From positions 18,136 to 82,135 of the forward strand of contig NZ_APLF01000011.1 of the NCBI RefSeq assembly GCF_000355905.1: a stretch of 64,000 nt of DNA. Reading direction: 5' to 3'. This stretch comes from Psychroflexus gondwanensis ACAM 44 (GTDB lineage Bacteria; Bacteroidota; Bacteroidia; Flavobacteriales; Flavobacteriaceae). Shown piece by piece: positions 63,485-64,000 of this stretch. The translations under genes and the position numbers were made by a program. Each line of letters starts with the position of its first letter. The stretch's first letter is position 1. The notes under the pieces were generated by a model, which made no database searches, was not told where the DNA came from, and saw only the letters and a program-made list of their open reading frames with translations.

Positions 63485-63920
63485 ATTATTAACATTCTCA
63501 TTGATTTTTATTCCTATTATTTCTTTTGGGCAAAAATCAATTTATCCAAAGGATACAATTTATGTTTTATATGAAGAAATAAAAGATGCTGATTGGAACG
63601 CTAAATTTGAAAGAAAATATAATCAAAAACTGGGTATTTATTTTAATGTTGAAACGAAAAAAGGCGATATGACTTTGTTTGCTCCTTACTCAAGAAAGGC
63701 AGACACCCTTTGCATAAAACACTTAAAAGATTATCGTTTTTCTGATTTAGAGGAAATAGAGGAGAAAAAAAATAACTGGATAAATAAAAAATTCAAAGGA
63801 TTAAAATATAAGCCATATTCAGGTTCTAAAAATGGAGTTTTTCAAACCTATTTGATAGAAGTTATTTCAGAAAATAAATTTGTGATTTACCCTGTGATTT
63901 GGAGGAATGAAAGGATTTAG
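63471..63920 (+). CDS. Small secreted protein overlapping the zincin gene
   Basis: The 149-residue product has a cleavable signal (IKLLTFSLIFIPIISFGQ). Its mature part (SIYPKDTIYVLYEEIKDADWNAKFERKYNQKLGIYFNVETKKGD) is a mixed alpha/beta protein of unknown family. The start lies 14 bp inside the end of the zincin gene, so the two were translated together. A chaperone, inhibitor or immunity-like partner for the peptidase is possible. The gene looks intact. After it, to 64000, nothing is seen. Confidence 0.75.
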   Translation: MDAIKLLTFSLIFIPIISFGQKSIYPKDTIYVLYEEIKDADWNAKFERKYNQKLGIYFNVETKKGDMTLFAPYSRKADTLCIKHLKDYRFSDLEEIEEKKNNWINKKFKGLKYKPYSGSKNGVFQTYLIEVISENKFVIYPVIWRNERI

Positions 63921-64000
63921 GTTAAGTATATAAATGCTAACATATGCACAGTATTCTTCAATCGCTAAAAAGCTCCATCAGAATGACACTTGCGAAATGT

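Overview
The window is chromosomal DNA from a member of the Bacteroidota, almost certainly a Flavobacteriaceae. The basis is low GC, Bacteroidota-type -7 boxes (TAnnTTTG) before several genes, and flavobacterial families: putative porin, double-domain UspA proteins, an 817-residue lipoprotein, DUF2309 (DabA) and a fused receiver-Crp regulator. The species cannot be fixed from sequence alone. I see no rRNA, tRNA, CRISPR array or intact transposon.

Layout. 0.2-6.6 kb: a leftward operon (UspA, two related coiled-coil proteins, a GreA/Rnk-like factor, glutamate dehydrogenase, a small Cys-rich protein) behind a near-perfect sigma-54 promoter, next to a sigma-54 activator and histidine kinase. 7-10.4 kb: a decayed locus with a broken FMN-binding glutamate synthase-like gene, an intact lipoprotein-type deaminase, an amidohydrolase with one nonsense codon and the tail of an MFS transporter. 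10.5-13.4 kb: a zincless Fpg/Nei glycosylase, a PIN-domain gene overlapping an unknown partner, and a nuclease-like gene. 13.8-17.2 kb: mlaE-mlaF-mlaD, with a fourth gene fused by deletion to the 3' end of katG. 17.3-20.1 kb: cytochrome b, an MscS-like remnant, a ribosome hibernation factor, a TerB-like protein and a lipoprotein.

20.4-31.6 kb is the most coherent block: a PAS histidine kinase, a response regulator fused to a Crp/Fnr module, four UspA proteins, an ATP-cone/Mrr nuclease, a beta-CASP RNase-like protein, Hsp20, a lipoprotein and a D-lactate-type dehydrogenase. Fnr-like boxes (TGATnnnnATCA) lie before the kinase, two UspA genes, the ATP-cone gene and hsp20, and a one-mismatch copy precedes the fourth UspA. 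Most sit about 29 bp before a -7 box. This reads as a local low-oxygen or energy-stress regulon controlled by the encoded two-component pair.

31.8-39.1 kb: the DabA/DabB inorganic-carbon system with a small coiled-coil gene and a divergent LysR regulator, a flavodoxin-fold reductase and a second D-2-hydroxyacid dehydrogenase. 39-61 kb: mostly housekeeping and envelope genes (methyltransferase, GNAT, HAD, SDR, OmpA, glycosyltransferases, HemW, MutS-like, RuvC, flippase-like, putative porin, RNase HII, LipB), with an ECF sigma/anti-sigma pair that has collapsed to pseudogenes at 55.1-55.4 kb. 61.5-63.9 kb: a broken secreted lipoprotein with an HExxH zincin domain and an overlapping small secreted protein.

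A theme of the whole window is gene decay: eight to nine loci are broken by homopolymer indels, nonsense codons and internal deletions, while the surrounding operons are intact.
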